Below are positions 10,143 through 19,396 of a stretch of DNA of 64,000 nt, in pieces. The notes beneath the pieces are model-generated. The model was not told where the DNA came from. It saw only the letters and a program-made list of their open reading frames with translations, and ran no database searches. Position 1 is the first letter of the stretch, and each line of letters begins with the position of its first letter. A program made the position numbers and the translations under genes. The stretch comes from Rhynchopus sp. YZ270_cl-10 (Eukaryota; Euglenozoa; Diplonemea; Diplonemida; Diplonemidae), in NCBI GenBank assembly GCA_964035575.1, contig OZ037924.1, positions 682,001 to 746,000 of the forward strand, read 5' to 3'.

Positions 10143-10235
10143 GCTGACCCTTCGCCTCTCCACCCTGTGGCTGGCAGGGAGGCGCGCGCGAAGCGCGCGA
10201 CGACCGCTTTTACCAGGTGTGAAAGCTCGGAATGT
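10143..10235. repeat. Dispersed repeat, copy 1 (shared with 38127-38222)
   Basis: GGCAGGGAGGCGCGCGCGAA followed by GCGC, then GCGACGACCGCTTTTAC and GAAAGCTCGG match a segment in the myosin intron with only small differences. Its core is palindromic (CGCGCGCGAAGCGCGCG). Confidence 0.7.
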
Positions 10236-10453
10236 ACTTTTTTTCCAGGAAATTATTTTTTTTTGACCATCATGCCATTCAGGGGGAAAATCCCAAAGTT
10301 AGCAAAAGGCCTGTACAGAATTGGTCTTTTAGGATAAAACTTTTAAAACGGTGTGGCCGAGCCCCCAAAACGTGCATTTTTTGTAGACTTCGGAGGCGAA
10401 ATAGCTGGTTTCAGCCACACCAAAACGCTTTTGTTTTTGTCGCTTTTACAAAA

Positions 10454-10575
10454 TACACGACGCTACATGTCTGACATGGTAAAAACGATGTCATATGAAA
10501 TGACATGTACCACATGTCCAAAAAACCACCTGTCATGTCGTTCGGATATGCCACGCTGACATGAGGCGTCGTGTA
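10454..10575. repeat. Small foldback element upstream of the glutaredoxin gene
   Basis: TACACGACGCTACATGTC at the left is matched in inverse by GACATGAGGCGTCGTGTA at the right (two mismatches), with further ACATGT/GACAT symmetry inside. The 122-bp size and hairpin form resemble a MITE. No target duplication was identified. Confidence 0.6.
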
Positions 10576-10718
10576 GCCAGTAGCGTGTCAATCCCCCACC
10601 CACACAACGAGATGTTCCTGTTCAAAGACAAAAAAAAACGCCACTTCCGTGCGGAAAAAAAAACACAACTTGTGTACATTGAACGGTCCACTGTATCAGA
10701 ACAGAAACATGAACTCAC

Positions 10719-10800
10719 CCTCCCCCTCCCCTTCTCCTTGCTCCATTCTTCTACCCCTTCTCTCTCCTTCTCTCTCTCCCCCTATCACCACACCCCTCCT
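10719..10800 (+). promoter_or_regulatory. C/T-rich tract upstream of glutaredoxin start
   Basis: Nearly pure pyrimidine (repeated CCCTCCCC, CTTCTC, CTCTCTCC) ending about 30 bp before the ATG. Similar tracts precede several other start codons here, so it is probably a promoter or 5'-UTR element; function is inferred. Confidence 0.45.
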
Positions 10801-10830
10801 CAAGGCGTTTCCTCCACAGACACATACACA

Positions 10831-13800
10831 ATGTCGCAGGAGGTGGTGACCGTGTTTTCCATTACAGGATGCCCGCACTGTGCGAAGGCTAAGCAACACC
10901 TGCAGGGCGCAGGGCTGCAGTACACAGAGGTATGCGCAGGTAGGTGCCGCTTTCCCCCCCCCCCCTAGGCATAGGTGCCCGGCGAGTTAAAACAACTCGG
11001 CAACTCGCCCAAATTCGGCCAACAACTCGCCCATTTTTTTTGGGCGAGTTGTTTTTTTTTGGGATTTTTTATGGCTACAAAAACACAGGTACACAGGTAC
11101 ACAGGTACACAGGTACACAGGTACACAGGTACACAGGTACACAGGTACACAGGTACACAGGTACACAGGTACACAGGTACACAGGTACACAGGTACACAG
11201 GTACACAGGTACACAGGTACACAGGTACACAGGTACACAGGTACACAGGTACACAGGTACACAGGTACACAGGTACACAGGTACACAGGTACACAGGTAC
11301 ACAGGTACACAGGTACACAGGTACACAGGTACACAGGTACACAGGTACACAGGTACACAGGTACACAGGTACACAGGTACACAGGTACACAGGTACACAG
11401 GTACACCTCATCACGTTTTATCTTGTGCATTCCAGCTTGAACGACTCTCTGCCGCTTCACAGCTGGTCTGTGAATGTGCGCTTTGTGTGGTTTTGTGTAT
11501 CCCAAAGGAAGTCGTTGCCCAAAGTATTTTGACTAAACGTGTGAACGTTGTGAACCTGGAATCGATAGCAGACAGGAAAAGAGATGGGCAGGCAGCGCCT
11601 GCCCGACCTGTGGGAAGTGAATCAGTGATTGCCTGACAGATGTCTGGGGAACCGTGTGTTCTGTGTGGGTATCCATGTACGGAGTATCCCATTCCCCCCA
11701 GCAATTACCAAAAATCGTGAGTGTACACGGTGGCCCATGGACCACCACGACCTAGTTACCACCTATGACTAGTCATATGACAAGGTGCATGTAATGAGTG
11801 GCGTTTGGCCTTAGCCCTGGTTGTTTTTCTTGATATCATGTGTTCCAACCAACGTTACATGCGTGTAACCTTACAATGTCCCCTCCCATCCCTGTATGTT
11901 TTTGCCTGTAAAAATGGGCGAGTTGTGGCCGAGTTGTGGTCGAGTTGTGCCGAGTATAGGGCGAGTTGTGCCGAGTATAGGGCGAGTTGTGGCCGAGTTG
12001 CGCGAGTTTTGGGCGAGTTGTTAGGTGAAATCGTAAAGTTCCGACAACTCGCCCAAAAACGACTCGGCGGGCACCTATGCCTAGGGGGGGTCACAAGGGG
12101 AGGACAATGCACTTTTTCAGGATTTTTGAATTCTACGCGCAGCGCAGTGTCCGACCCCACAAGTCACTACCCAAGACCCCCCAGAAAACGTCCTGGAGGC
12201 CCAAAAATACCAAAAATAGTGACCAGAAGTGACCAGAAAATCAAAATTCCGAAAAAAAAAGGGGTCGTGGGACAGGGTCTGTACCTTGCTTATTCCTATT
12301 TTTTAGCACATAAACGAGATATGGCCATGGCAACAGTACATGACTCATATTTTAGGAAGTAAAGGATACATCTTGACTAATATCATTTAATTGCGTTTGA
12401 ATACAGTCAAAACAAGACAAGACGGTCACCTGGCATCTGTATTTTGTGGGTCGTAGTGACCAATGTATACACGTGCTTAGGTACCCACACCATTAATAGG
12501 CCAGGGAGTGATCGATTTAGGGAGGAAAATTAGTCAGGTGTAAATTATCGAGCAGATCTGCCGTCACTGCCTCACCCGGTCCCTCAGGGTACCTTCCCTT
12601 GAAAAAAAAACACCTCGCATGACTTTCCAGATATTGCAATGCCCAATTCCTCCCCTTGGTTTTGCAGTTCAGTCTGCAATAGCCCTGTACTAGACACGTA
12701 AATGGATATCCAGTCATAGACTCGACTAAAGCACCGACCCGCATCTGTCTCGTCTTCTTTATCTTCTTCAGACCCCACACTCAGATTATTGTGGGAGGAA
12801 AGAGACATCCCTTGTGAAGACAGACAGGCACGCCACAAAATATAGCGGCAAGAGCGGGGCGTCCTCAAAGCTCACAAGGGCAAGGAACGCCGTATTGGGA
12901 ACTTAGGCACACTGCTCCAATGTGGCAAGGCCAGACTGCTTGACGACAAGCAATACGCAATGACCCGCGAGGAGGACGCGTGGGAGGCCCAATGCCACAC
13001 ACGTCACTTTCCTCCCCTTTTCGCGTGTTTTCTTATACCCAATCTCCCCAGGGCTTGCAGAATCGCCTCTGAGGACACCTTCAGCAGGCCCACTCCACAG
13101 TGGATACGGCGCTTTGCCTTTACTGCCATTCCACTGCGTCTACACAAGGGTTTTAGAGCGGACTTGGCGTAGAACTGCCAATCCAGTGCCCCCGGCACTT
13201 TTCCCGCCCTCTCAATGCGTCCCAACGGTGTTTTTAATGGGTTTTGATTGCACCCCGATTTGAAAGGTGCCAAAGTACAAACCCTGTCCCAGGCCGTTTT
13301 TTTTTTTTTGAAAAATTCGAATTAGACCCCCACAAGTGCTCAGAAGTGTCCAAAACCAGGCGGAATTGAATTGTAGGTCACCTGGGGACCATATTTTCTG
13401 GTTTTTCAGGGTGATGTCTATTTTTTTCTCAAAAAAAAATTTTTTTGGTCGGTGTCCTCACTTTTAACATGGGATGTGACCCCCCCTACCCCCCCCCCCC
13501 CCCCACTCCAAGAGGCAAATATCCCTCCTTAACCTGCAATACAAGCAAAATGGGATGACGACATCATCCCGAACAACCGTCGTTGTGAAGAGACAGCCCA
13601 TCTTCAAACCCAGCGCGCTAACGATAGTGGTAAAGATGTGTGCGCACGAGAGGCATATTCAATTTTAAAAGCTTTTGTTTAAATGTACCTACCCGACCTA
13701 TGCCCTAACAACAGATCGACCTTGGAGATTACCCTGAGCGTCGTGCCAAGATGACGGAGCTCACAGAGAAGCTGTCTGTACCTCAGATCTTTGTTGGTGA

Positions 13801-14863
13801 TGAGTACATCGGGGATGCAAGCGTTGTCACTGCTATTGCTCATTCAGACCTGCAGGCGAAGGTCGCCGGGAAAACGGTTCCCACAGACAGTAGGCTGCTG
13901 AAGCCCACCGGCCCGCCTGCCGCACAGTACCCAGCACCGCCTGAGGACAACACTGCCGTCACTGATGCAGACAGGGCCAAGATGGTGACCTACCTTACGG
14001 AGATTGCGACCTTGAATAAGTTCAAAGACTGGCCGACAGCGCCGAGAGATCCGATGCTGATCGTGAGCTGGCTGAAGAAGCGGACAGCGGCGATGCTGGA
14101 CGCACACCGCAATGCGAATGGGTTGGTCGCGTATCCTCGCGTCGCAAAAAGCGACGAATTTCACAGAATTCTGTGCGCCCTTTGCGAACTCCGTGCCGTA
14201 CGCCTCAGCGACCCCTGCTTCTCCAATGAGAAGTACAAGACCGCGTTTCTCCTGAACCTCTACAACTTGGTGATCCCCCTCTGCTTTGCTGCGTACGGCA
14301 TTGCTGCGTCGTCTGTGGCGCGCTTGGAGTACTTCGACCGCTGTGCTGTGGACATTGGTGGCTATAGCTTTTCTCTGAACCAGATTGAGTCTGGGTTACT
14401 CCGTGAAAACCGCAAGGCTCCGTACCACTTTTCTACACCCTTATCAGACGCCCGCCTCATTGCCTATGGCGTGAAGAAGGCAGACCCACGGATCCACTTT
14501 GCGCTGAACTGTGGGTCAAAGTCGTGTCCTCCAGTGAAGTTCTTTACGCCAGGAGGCTTGGACGAAGAGTTGGATGTGGTGACAGCTGCGTTCTGTGATT
14601 CTAATGATGGGATAAAGTTTAATAAGGCAGGCATGTTTGTATCGCAAATCTTTAAATGGTACATTGTCGACTTTGGTGGGTCAGATGCCCCATTGGCAGC
14701 CTTCCTTCTCTCGCACACAACAAACGCTGCAAAAAAGAAGGGTCTCCAAGAAGTGGCTGATGGGAAGGGAAAATTCAAGTTCATGCGCTATGATTGGGAT
14801 ACAGACGCAGAGAACCCAGACCAGTGCAAATACAAGGCCAAATCGTGTTGTATGATACTCTAA
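10831..14863 (+). CDS. Glutaredoxin-DUF547 fusion with C-terminal CaaX box (2 exons)
   Basis: Exons 10831-10929 and 13715-14863 join in phase 0 (donor GTATGC, acceptor ACAACAG) to give 415 residues. Exon 1 ends ...QYTE and exon 2 continues IDLGDYPERR, restoring a full glutaredoxin fold: dithiol active site Cys14-Pro-His-Cys17, then the cis-proline motif VPQIFVGDEYIG. From about residue 150 follows a DUF547 domain (LNLYN, FALNCGSKSCPP, KWYIVDFG, YDW). The protein ends SCCMIL, a CaaX motif (Cys412, Leu last) with an adjacent Cys411, predicting geranylgeranylation plus possible palmitoylation. Known: glutaredoxins reduce disulfides with glutathione; DUF547 has no assigned activity. Inferred: a membrane-tethered thiol-redox protein. 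The start has a TACACAATG context, shared with two other genes. The 2785-bp intron holds two inverted-repeat elements. Confidence 0.9.
10968..12081. mobile_element. Non-autonomous TIR element 1 (TA-flanked) in glutaredoxin intron
   Basis: Perfect 14-bp terminal inverted repeats, GGCATAGGTGCCCG at the left and CGGGCACCTATGCC at the right, are each flanked by TA (10966-67 and 12082-83). Sub-terminal GGGCGAGTTG/CGAGTTGTG motifs are repeated many times near both ends (10981-11058, 11914-12063). The ACAGGTAC satellite lies inside. No transposase is seen; TA flanks suggest mobilisation by a Tc1/mariner-like enzyme. Confidence 0.75.
11085..11406. repeat. Satellite array, unit ACAGGTAC (about 40 copies)
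   Basis: Homogeneous 8-bp tandem array of 322 bp inside TIR element 1. Each unit contains AGGTA and, in the reverse strand, GTAC, so every unit resembles a weak splice donor. Open frames through it are artefacts of the repeat. Confidence 0.97.
12084..13486. mobile_element. Degenerate TIR element 2 (TA-flanked) in glutaredoxin intron
   Basis: Ends GGGGGGGTCAC (left) and GTGACCCCCCC (right) are perfect inverted repeats flanked by TA at 12082-83 and 13487-88. Similarity in inverse continues inward in patches, e.g. GTGGGACAGGGTCTGTAC near 12265 against GTACAAACCCTGTCCCAGG near 13272. The interior has a + strand open stretch (about 12845-13172, GVLKAHKGKERRIGNLG...) and a - strand one (13004-13273); neither matches a transposase I know. 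Probably an old DNA transposon of TA-duplicating type. Confidence 0.65.
13638..13672 (+). repeat. Short dispersed repeat, subfamily D (copy 1)
   Basis: TGTGTGCGCACGAGAGGCAT followed by ATTCAATTTTAAAAGC. Shares the GCACGAGAGGC core with copies at 22391, 49121 and the A subfamily. Lies in the glutaredoxin intron, sense to the gene. Confidence 0.6.
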
Positions 14864-15420
14864 AATACACCATTTCCCCTCTTTTTCTAAAAAATTGGAA
14901 GCATTGTTTGGAAGAAGGGATGTGGTAACCGTGTGCATGCCAATGAAGTGCTGGGGGTTCGATAACCCGCGGAGAAGCAGTGCCTGCGTCCGCCGATGAA
15001 CGGTGAGGCGTTTGTACTTTCAATTTCTCTTTTTTTTTTTTTTTTTTTTTTGTTGTTTTTTGTTTTTTTGGGTGTCAGAGTTTCCTAGCTGTTTCATACT
15101 CTGCCACACTTTGGGTTGAAGGTGTGTCTGTATAGTAGTAGAGTAGTTCTCCTTGACTCCTTTGGAATGGCATTTCATTACGCAACCTCTTGAGGGTAAC
15201 GACAAAAGAAAATGTCTTTTTCTCGTGGATCCATTTTTTTTCTCCCTGTGTGTGTGTGTGGATATTTTAACGAAGAAAAGCCAGTTCGTAAAAAGAAGAA
15301 ATAGGAACCAAAAAACAAAATAGACCACATTTTTATCATTCTTTCCCATCCCCCTTCTAAGAAAAATTTATCACAAAAACAAATGAATATGCAAGGGGAA
15401 TTCAAACACCACACCACACC
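14864..15420. other. Intergenic spacer
   Basis: No gene is seen. Holds the C-type repeat below, a T-run of 22, and a short GT repeat (15246-15260). Confidence 0.7.
14925..15052 (+). repeat. Composite short repeat with tRNA-like box (subfamily C copy 2)
   Basis: GTGTGCATGCCAATGAAGTG is followed by GGGTTCGATAACCC, CGCGGAG, then TGCCTGCGTCC and GAGGCGTTTGTACTTTCAA before a long T run. GGTTCGATAACC resembles a pol III B box with one extra base. The first half recurs at 27008-27056, the second half at 4183-4239 and 44038. Confidence 0.6.
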
Positions 15421-16659
15421 ATGACTCTGAGAGAAAGGAGAAGCGTGACCCCTGCGCGTGAGGGGAGCCAACCACACCCCACCGCACGGGTCGTGGAGTT
15501 CCGTGGTGCGAAGAAGGTGGTGTGGGAGACCGATGGGCGGGGCGGCACCAGCACCGCCTCGACAGAGCTGCTGACGCAGTCGTCGGGCAACCTGAAGGAG
15601 GGGCTCTTCTCGTATCTGTTCCTCCCACAGGGGTACCCTCTGAGTGTTACCGAGGACTACATTGTGTATCAGTTCTGGGATACAGTGCAGGCGCTTTTCA
15701 GTGCGATTACAGGGCTGTTGGCGACGCGCGCTGTGTTCGTTGGGGTAGGGGTTGGGAATGAGAGTGCGACTGCAGCTGCAGCGACGTTGCAGTGGATCTG
15801 CAAGGATGGGGTGTCTTCCATAGGGCGTATCGTTGTTGCGTCGGCGATTTCGAAGCAGCTTGACTCCGACTGCAAACGGTTCCGCCTTTTGGCAGATCTT
15901 ACCAACGATTTCGGAATTTTCCTTCAAATCCTTAGTGGCTATGTCGCTCAAGAGTACTTCCTTCTCCTCATCTGCCTTGCGTCAGCTTTTAAAACTATTT
16001 GCGGGGTGTGCGCCGGTATTACTCGCGCCTGCCTCACATTCCACTTCGCAAAACAACAAAACACCTCCGATGTGGCCTCAAAAGACGGCAACCAAGAAAC
16101 CGCAGTTTCACTCACCGGGCTGCTCCTTGGCTCCTTGGTGACGCTCATCCCCGACTCTTTCCACCTTACGTGGGGGCTTTTCTTTGTCTTCACCGCACTC
16201 CACATCTACAGCAACTACAAGGGGGTTGCCGCAGTGGTGCTTAAAGTGGTAAACCGGCACCGCCTGGAGCTCTGTCTACGCAATGACTTCCCGGCTCCTT
16301 CCTTTGTGGCGAAGATTGAGGGGATTCTATTCTACTCTACGTTGAATGTGACGATGGGTGCGACGTTGTCCAACGTGCTTACAACGACCGGGGATTTGCA
16401 AGAGTTGAGTGCTTCGAACAAGATGTACCGTTGTGCAAGGAAAGGGTCGCGTGTGCACGTAGCGCTACGCAAAGGCGCGAACACAGATGAGGAAATCAAC
16501 GCCTACTGCACAGCCTTCTACATGCTCGAAAAAAATATGTCTCCTGCAGAAGCGGAGCGTGCTGTGCAAAATCTTGCCCCAGTCGAGCTCTTAACAAAGC
16601 AGGGCTGGGAGATGGACAATGTCCTCCTCAACTCGGATGAGTTCCGGTACGAGTCATAA
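15421..16659 (+). CDS. RUS / DUF647 family membrane protein (412 aa)
   Basis: Single exon. The region from about residue 60 matches the Root UVB Sensitive (DUF647, C16orf58-like) family: LFLPQGYPLSV, DYIVYQFWDTVQALFSAITG, GVGVGNESATAAAATLQWICKDG, SIGRI, DSDCKRFRLLADLTND. Several hydrophobic segments (about 150-200 and 235-265) fit a membrane protein. In plants RUS1/RUS2 act in plastid UV-B/vitamin B6-linked signalling and auxin transport; the animal homologue is poorly defined. No obvious targeting peptide is seen; the first 40 residues are basic and Pro/Ser-rich. The start is the first ATG after a purine/CA stretch (CACACCATG). Biochemical role unknown. Confidence 0.88.
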   Translation: MTLRERRSVTPAREGSQPHPTARVVEFRGAKKVVWETDGRGGTSTASTELLTQSSGNLKEGLFSYLFLPQGYPLSVTEDYIVYQFWDTVQALFSAITGLLATRAVFVGVGVGNESATAAAATLQWICKDGVSSIGRIVVASAISKQLDSDCKRFRLLADLTNDFGIFLQILSGYVAQEYFLLLICLASAFKTICGVCAGITRACLTFHFAKQQNTSDVASKDGNQETAVSLTGLLLGSLVTLIPDSFHLTWGLFFVFTALHIYSNYKGVAAVVLKVVNRHRLELCLRNDFPAPSFVAKIEGILFYSTLNVTMGATLSNVLTTTGDLQELSASNKMYRCARKGSRVHVALRKGANTDEEINAYCTAFYMLEKNMSPAEAERAVQNLAPVELLTKQGWEMDNVLLNSDEFRYES

Positions 16660-16689
16660 AAAGATTGCTGTGTTAGGAGATTCACGAAA

Positions 16690-17121
16690 AAAAAAAAGAT
16701 ACGGGAGCAGTGCCCTGCCGAGTGCACGGACCGGAAAAACCTGCGGAGACTGATGTCAATACCGGGCGCTTGCGACATTATGCAAGCGATCGCGAGGCGC
16801 GTAACCTTGCAGAGGAACACGAAGGCGACGTGCAAAGTTCCTCACTGTGGTGCTATTGCGAATGCTGAACACATCCTCTTATGTAACTCGCAGTCCCACC
16901 GACAAGTCCTATCAAAGTACGCGGATGTGACAAAGGTGTACCCGGCCCCCCCTACAGTCCAACAGGTACTTGCGGACTTCGCAACGAGGTGCGTGCCAAC
17001 ACTCATGTTAGTGTGTGAGCGGTTAAGAGTGCAGGAGACAGACGACGTGACGATGACGGAATGGTGCGATGGGCTCCACAAGTGGCTCATGCTACGGCTG
17101 GAGTTCCGGGAGCGGACGTAG
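16690..17121 (+). mobile_element. Probable LINE (non-LTR retrotransposon) 3' coding remnant
   Basis: An open frame from about 16690 to a TAG at 17119-17121 (start codon context lacking) encodes a C-terminal fragment with CKVPHCG...AEHILLCNSQSHRQVL, a Cys-Cys-His-Cys knuckle typical of the C-terminus of non-LTR reverse transcriptases. Nothing upstream resembles the polymerase, because the RUS gene ends only 30 bp before. It is therefore a 5'-truncated copy, as LINE integration often leaves. A 3' tail is not clear; the next 350 bp may include its UTR. Confidence 0.55.
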
Positions 17122-18688
17122 TGGAAGGATATTGTCAGTGTGATGATTAGTGATTCAACCCACCCCACCCTCACCCCCTCGTTAATATTCCCCCCCCCCC
17201 TACACAGCATATACGCTTGACACACTCATTATTACACCCTTTTAATGGGGCAGCGGTCTTCGGACAGGTGAGTGGCGACACCTCCCTTGCGAGCTATCTG
17301 AAGCAGAGGCAGAAGTCATATTAAGGCTCTGCGCCTGCTCAGTGTAACATCATCCTTGCCTTTCTTGGTTCCCCCCCCCCCTTCATCCTTTTCCCTACTT
17401 CAGGGCAGGAACTTTCCTGTAACCTGCAACCACCTTCACGTGAATATGGAATATAGTGAAATCTGTGAAGAAATAAAAGTTACTCTTAAGGGTTGAGGAT
17501 GATCTGCGTCTATACCTTCTGTAGTACAAAGGCTTCGGCCGTCATTGAGTACAGATCGTTATACCGGTAGGTATAACGTGATTGTCGATACAACAAAAAA
17601 CGCATAATCAAAAAGAATGTTTTGACGAAATGGTTAGCTTTAGTGAGGCTTAGGTTCATCTTATAAACCTTTTTCTTTTTTCTTTGATGAAGGAATAAAT
17701 GTGATCTTTTTTGACACAAAGGGGATGAGGTTTTCAGTTTTGTTTTTTTCTTTTTTGTATTACACAGACGAAGAGAGGATAGATAGTGTACATTGCCAGG
17801 GGAGACGAGGGGTGAGGGGAGGGGATTTAAACGATTTTTTTTGTGCATGAAAGAGACCAAGAAAAAAGGTAAGAGGCGAGGGTGGCGGACCTACAGTGCA
17901 TTGAGCTTCGGAGTGGACAAATAAATACAGTGGAGATTGCACAAACTGTGGCAACACAACCGAGGCAACTACACTACTCCAACAATTTATCAAATAAATG
18001 TGGATCCCAGTGTTATGTGCGCCCCCCCCCCCCTTTTTTTTTTCTCCTATGAATAATAGTTCAGGTTTCGTTTTTCTTTTGTTTCAGCTTCTCTTTGTTT
18101 TTCTTTTGGCATATTTTATTTTTTGGATTTGCACTCTCAGCTTAACTCTTGAGTATTTTGTTAAGGTGACTAAACACGAGAGAATTATCTTATAAACCTT
18201 CTGTTTTGTTGAGATATCTGTGTTGCCAACACTTCAATGTTATTATTATTTTTGTATTTGCAATTTCAAAAATTCCAGAAACCTACGCCCAAACAAAGCA
18301 GCAAATTCTTCCAATTCTGAATTAAAAAAAAATCTCAGTTTTATTTTCTGAATTTCGCAAACCTTGCCCACGACAACAACAAGCACCCCCTCCATCCCCA
18401 TACCCTTGATTTTCGTTATACCTCCTTCAGTTATTACCCAAATATCCCCTTGTTTTGCCCTTTAAGGAGCTCCTCTCACTCCAGGCTGGGACGAACCCAG
18501 TCAGAGGTCTTACTGTGTGTAACATTGACACAAGACCTAGATACGCATCACAACCAACCTTCAGGTCAGTGCATTGACTATCATACGGTATAGCTGGCTT
18601 GAGGTGAAACCCCAACCAGGCAAGCCCGACATAAGGCCAGCTATATAACCCCTTCTCTCCCTTCGCACCAACCCACCAGGTGTACACA
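17122..18688. other. Intergenic spacer
   Basis: No convincing gene. Poly-C tracts (17190-17200, 17372-17382, 18022-18033), T-rich sequence and one A repeat are present. The 200 bp before the ankyrin gene are more GC-rich and unrelated to its duplicate's upstream region. Confidence 0.6.
18163..18198 (+). repeat. Short hairpin repeat, subfamily A (copy 3, partial)
   Basis: AAGGTGACTAAACACGAGAG then AATTATCTTATAAACC. The GGCTTAGGGTC half is reduced, so the hairpin is broken. Confidence 0.55.
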
Positions 18689-19345
18689 ATGCAACGCCAT
18701 GTGAGTATCCCCTTCTCCGCAGCCATGGAGGACACCATCACACCCGAACAGGCAATGCAGGTTCTGAACACCTCGCACACCGCACCACAGCCTGCGAGCA
18801 TGGTGCAGGCTGCTCGGGAGGGCTCGGTGAGCACAATACGGTATCTCAATGCGCTGTCGGTGGGGGTGAATGCCATGGCTGCACAAGGGAAGGGACAGGC
18901 AATACACGAGGCTGCACGGTGCAGGCGGGGTGACCAGGCGTTATCGTGGTTGGTCCGGTTTGGGGCAAACATCAACTCAACAGAAAATAGTGAGTCTGGA
19001 TGGACCCCACTCCACGTTGCTGCTTCTGAGGGAAATGCAAAGTGCGTGGCAGCACTGCTGGACCTCCGTGCAGATCCGAACCTGCAGGACGTAAAAGGGA
19101 ACACACCCCTGCACCTTGCATGCAGGAGACGTCTTGCAACACATATTGAGGCAGCGGAAATCCTTGCGCGATTCAAAGGGGTCAAACGTGACATGCGAAA
19201 CCACGACTTCGAAGAACCCGACGTCAGCGCCCTCTTCTCCCCCTTCCCTGCAAAGGAGTTCGTCCGCTCAAGCTTCTTCGCATTTGTCCTCCTCTTCAAC
19301 TTTCTGTTAGTTCTTGCAATGAGATGGCAGACCCCGCTGGTGATA
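18636..19345 (+). repeat. Tandem gene duplication unit 1 (partner 19965-20675)
   Basis: Similarity begins at GCCAGCTATAT in both copies, about 50 bp before the ATG, is near-identical up to about 19235 (GACGTCAGCGCCCTC), then falls sharply but remains homologous to about 19345. The offset between copies is 1329 bp. Confidence 0.9.
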
Positions 19346-19396
19346 TATCTTGTGTTGGTCCTACAGGTGTGTGCACTCTCGAAGTACGCAGACTGA
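18689..19396 (+). CDS. Ankyrin-repeat protein with C-terminal membrane segments, copy 1
   Basis: 235 residues from the ATG in TACACAATG. Three ankyrin-type repeats are visible: MVQAAREGSVSTIRYLNALS, IHEAARCRRGDQALSWLVRFGANIN, WTPLHVAASEGNAKCVAALLDLRADPN and NTPLHLACRRR. Two hydrophobic stretches near the C-terminus (FFAFVLLFNFLLVLAM and LVIYLVLVLQVCAL) suggest a membrane hairpin. Ankyrin repeats bind proteins; the partner is unknown. It is one of a tandem pair: the ankyrin part is almost identical to that at 20018-20734, but the C-terminal 55 residues are strongly diverged. No intron is needed. Confidence 0.8.
   Translation: MQRHVSIPFSAAMEDTITPEQAMQVLNTSHTAPQPASMVQAAREGSVSTIRYLNALSVGVNAMAAQGKGQAIHEAARCRRGDQALSWLVRFGANINSTENSESGWTPLHVAASEGNAKCVAALLDLRADPNLQDVKGNTPLHLACRRRLATHIEAAEILARFKGVKRDMRNHDFEEPDVSALFSPFPAKEFVRSSFFAFVLLFNFLLVLAMRWQTPLVIYLVLVLQVCALSKYAD

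Larger units (their letters stand above)
9415..10322. mobile_element. Inverted-repeat-bounded element carrying an 8-bp satellite
   Basis: The left end (9417-9444) has CTGTACAG then GGCCTTTTGCTAAC; the right end (10298-10319) has GTTAGCAAAAGGCCTGTACAG, the inverted copy, with six extra bases in the left one. Inside lie the ATGGCATG array, GC-rich small palindromes (CGCTCGCTTCGCTCGCG near 9875) and a segment repeated in the myosin intron. No coding capacity or clear target duplication is seen. It could be a non-autonomous DNA transposon or a foldback; the boundary call rests on one inverted-repeat pair. Confidence 0.5.

Noticed and set aside
10944-11636. Open frames with repeated GTQVHRYT or VPVYLCTC
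   Set aside because: Translation of the ACAGGTAC satellite inside an intron.
13004-13273. Transposase on the - strand of TIR element 2
   Set aside because: The 89-codon frame has no DDE/D residues or recognisable helix-turn-helix strong enough to name; left as unclassified.
14950-14970. tRNA gene suggested by GGTTCGATAACCC
   Set aside because: The T-loop has one extra base, and no acceptor stem, anticodon arm or A box can be placed around it. The same holds at 27041 and for GGTTCGGATCC near 43896.
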